A DNA stretch of 6,717 nt, from the NCBI GenBank assembly GCA_045130275.1, contig JBGUPL010000059.1, positions 1 through 6,717 on the forward strand, written 5' to 3'. Under the pieces are notes generated by a model, which worked only from the letters and a program-made list of their open reading frames with translations, was not told where the DNA came from and did no database searches. This document shows positions 5,604 to 6,717 of this stretch, piece after piece. Positions within the stretch are counted from its first letter, which is position 1, and each line of letters opens with the position of its first letter. Both the position numbers and the translations under genes were made by a program. The DNA comes from F23-D06 sp045130275. Its GTDB lineage: Bacteria; Bacteroidota; Bacteroidia; Bacteroidales; WCHB1-69.

Positions 5604-5803
5604 TCCTCTACGCATTCTTCCACGAAATCCGCATCCCGCATTGCCTGTCCGGATGGCATCTCCGAAAGATAATCATCCGTCTTCTCTTTTTCTTCGAAAG
5701 TGGCGACACGCGTGCCGTAATAGCATTGGTAATCTTCGTTTCGGTCACAAGATATGGCGGCGAATCCCAATAATGCCAAAAGCAATGCCAATAACTTTCT
5801 CAT
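5600..5803 (-). CDS. Small radical SAM-associated putative lipoprotein (short form)
   Basis: A 67-residue protein. Residues 1-18 are a lipoprotein signal (MRKLLALLLALLGF), with the lipobox AISC placing the lipidated cysteine at C19. The mature part is about 49 residues, acidic, with CYYGTRVATFEE (27-38) resembling the YGTPYA-like segment I recall just after the lipobox in family TIGR04134, the partners of TIGR04133 enzymes. Family members usually continue into a beta-rich domain and reach roughly 150 residues; this one ends soon after, at FVEECVEE. Besides C19 the mature part has only C27 and C64. It is first in a two-gene operon, with its TGA overlapping the radical SAM start. A promoter block lies at 5874-5934. 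It is probably the substrate or partner of the radical SAM enzyme at the membrane; this is inferred from gene pairing. Confidence 0.8.
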   Translation of the reverse strand: MRKLLALLLALLGFAAISCDRNEDYQCYYGTRVATFEEKEKTDDYLSEMPSGQAMRDADFVEECVEE

Positions 5804-5838
5804 AGCCTTATAGTTTGGTGTGTTCTTTGATTATTGTT

Positions 5839-5857
5839 CCGGTTTTATAAACAAACC
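5839..5857 (-). other. Small hairpin in the leader of the lipoprotein/radical SAM operon
   Basis: CGGTTT (5839-5844) and AAACCG (5852-5857) can form a 6-bp stem with a 7-base loop in the predicted leader, between the -7 box at 5886-5879 and ATG 5803. There is no T-tract after it on the minus strand. The leader is about 70 bases, and no riboswitch family is recognisable. The hairpin may be incidental. Confidence 0.25.
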
Positions 5858-5873
5858 GAAGAATATTAGAATT

Positions 5874-5934
5874 TGCTGCAAAAATATTATTTTTCCTATT
5901 ATGATGATGCAAAAAGTCCCAAAAGGTTACATTT
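5874..5934 (-). promoter_or_regulatory. Promoter/regulatory block of the lipoprotein/radical SAM operon, copy B of the shared block
   Basis: On the minus strand it begins AAATGTAACCTTTT, continues to CTTTTTGCATC and TAATAG, and ends with TATTTTTG (5886-5879), an exact TAnnTTTG -7 box, followed by CAGCA. A TTTG lies 23 bases upstream of that box. The order and length (61 bp) match copy A at 839-899. Shared strings on the plus strand are AAAAGGTTACATTT (5921-5934), GATGCAAAAA (5906-5915), TATTAT (5897-5902) and TGCTGC. The block starts one base beyond the stop codon of the upstream peptidase gene, so the operon has its own promoter. Confidence 0.6.
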
Positions 5935-5935
5935 G

Positions 5936-6717
5936 TTATCTCCCCCTTAACCAGCCCTTCAACGCCCCGCACTCCCGCAGGAAAACCTCGCGGCTGACCA
6001 CCGTGTTTTTATGCTTTTGATACAGTTGCTGCAAAAGCTCATCGACTTTCGCATTGTTGGATTTCTCCAAGCGATAGGGGGCTGTGTTGTAGATGGCGAT
6101 GGTCGCGTCCTGCGATTCCACACTGCGGATGTCGGTCACGGGCAGCCGCTTTTCGGCCAGCTTCATCGCGTATTTGTAATAGCTCATCTGCTCTTTGTAA
6201 CCGCGCTCACGGCTCTTGAGGAATTGTAACTTGATGTATTCGTCCAGACTTTCGCTCAAGGCATAATCCCGATGTCCGAAAAAGAGGCTGTTGCCCCACC
6301 ATTGGTGCGCTACCTCGTGCGGTATCCACGAGAAATCGGGCATTATGGTATAGACATCGTAGAAATAATGGCCGAAGATGATCATGTCGCGCAACGACTG
6401 GCACATCACAAATTCGGGGTCGCCAATTTCCACGATGTTCATCGGATTCTGCGAGAGCGAATCGTTGAAAAAAGAGCTGTAGAAGCCGTAGGAGTCCATG
6501 AACTCGTTGTAAAATTCTTCCGAATAAGGGGTTGTGTCGTTAAAGGCGCGGTAGAAAAGGAACGGTCGCGTCGGACTCTCCATCTCTTTGCAGGTATAGT
6601 TCTCTTTGGGTAGCAGTATAAGGTGCAACTCGTACGCCGGTGTCATTACCGTCCCTCCGATAAGATAGTAGCTCTCCGCCTCGATACGGACAGTCGCCGT
6701 CAGTAGCTCGCTGTTGC
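5936..6717 (-). CDS. M1-like (gluzincin) metallopeptidase, C-terminal part (5' end outside window)
   Basis: The frame is open from the right edge through 259 residues to TAA at 5938-5936; the N-terminus is missing, and the ATG at 6646 is internal, because the frame reads on upstream as ...YYLIGGTVMTPAYELHL. HEVAHQWWGN (HEVAH at 6319-6305) is the zinc-binding HExxH motif with the HQWWGN extension typical of M1 aminopeptidases; E and H residues here bind and activate zinc. The third ligand is probably the first E of ALSESLDEY, 17 residues after HEVAH rather than the usual 18. No GxMEN substrate-binding motif is visible in its usual place upstream. Only about 125 residues follow HEVAH, ending in a short helical tail. 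It probably acts in the envelope, as many Bacteroidota M1 relatives do, but the signal region is not in view. Peptidase clan is confident; activity is inferred. Confidence 0.85.
   Translation of the reverse strand, partial: NSELLTATVRIEAESYYLIGGTVMTPAYELHLILLPKENYTCKEMESPTRPFLFYRAFNDTTPYSEEFYNEFMDSYGFYSSFFNDSLSQNPMNIVEIGDPEFVMCQSLRDMIIFGHYFYDVYTIMPDFSWIPHEVAHQWWGNSLFFGHRDYALSESLDEYIKLQFLKSRERGYKEQMSYYKYAMKLAEKRLPVTDIRSVESQDATIAIYNTAPYRLEKSNNAKVDELLQQLYQKHKNTVVSREVFLRECGALKGWLRGR

Overview
The window looks like chromosomal DNA from a member of the Bacteroidota, most likely Bacteroidales. This is inferred from three things. The promoters have the TAnnTTTG -7 box instead of TATAAT. The starts are preceded by A-rich leaders without clear Shine-Dalgarno sequences. 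Two adjacent genes match the radical SAM/lipoprotein pair known from Bacteroides and Prevotella. GC-rich genes alternate with AT-rich promoter gaps. I see no rRNA, tRNA, CRISPR array, transposase or phage gene.

Left to right: (1) a lipoprotein gene on the minus strand runs off the left edge (1-822). (2) Diverging from it on the plus strand is an AlkD-like DNA alkylation repair gene (985-1734) with all expected active-site residues. (3) Positions 1735-2273 form an unusually long non-coding gap between convergent genes. It holds a short AT-rich tandem repeat, a GC-rich hairpin and a 100-bp nested inverted-repeat element built around two mirror-image copies of a 19-bp REP-like hairpin. (4) A minus-strand gene (2274-3185) fuses an HD phosphohydrolase domain to a C-terminal DUF1905 domain. 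(5) An AT-rich divergent promoter region (3186-3531) separates it from (6) a plus-strand gene (3532-4524) for a long charged coiled coil with six 11-residue repeats and a C-terminal PD-(D/E)XK nuclease-like domain. (7) Convergent with it, and sharing stop-codon bases, is a radical SAM/SPASM enzyme (4521-5603). It is the second gene of a two-gene minus-strand operon whose first gene encodes a 67-residue lipoprotein (5600-5803), joined by an ATGA overlap. (8) A gluzincin (M1-like) metallopeptidase gene on the minus strand runs off the right edge (5936-6717).

The clearest functional unit is the radical SAM enzyme with its small lipoprotein, presumably enzyme and substrate or partner at the cell envelope. 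Its lipoprotein here is unusually short. A 61-bp block upstream of this operon (5874-5934) reappears, closely similar and in the same orientation relative to its gene, upstream of the other lipoprotein gene (839-899). The two units about 5 kb apart may therefore share a regulator. The remaining genes look like separate housekeeping or accessory functions with their own promoters.
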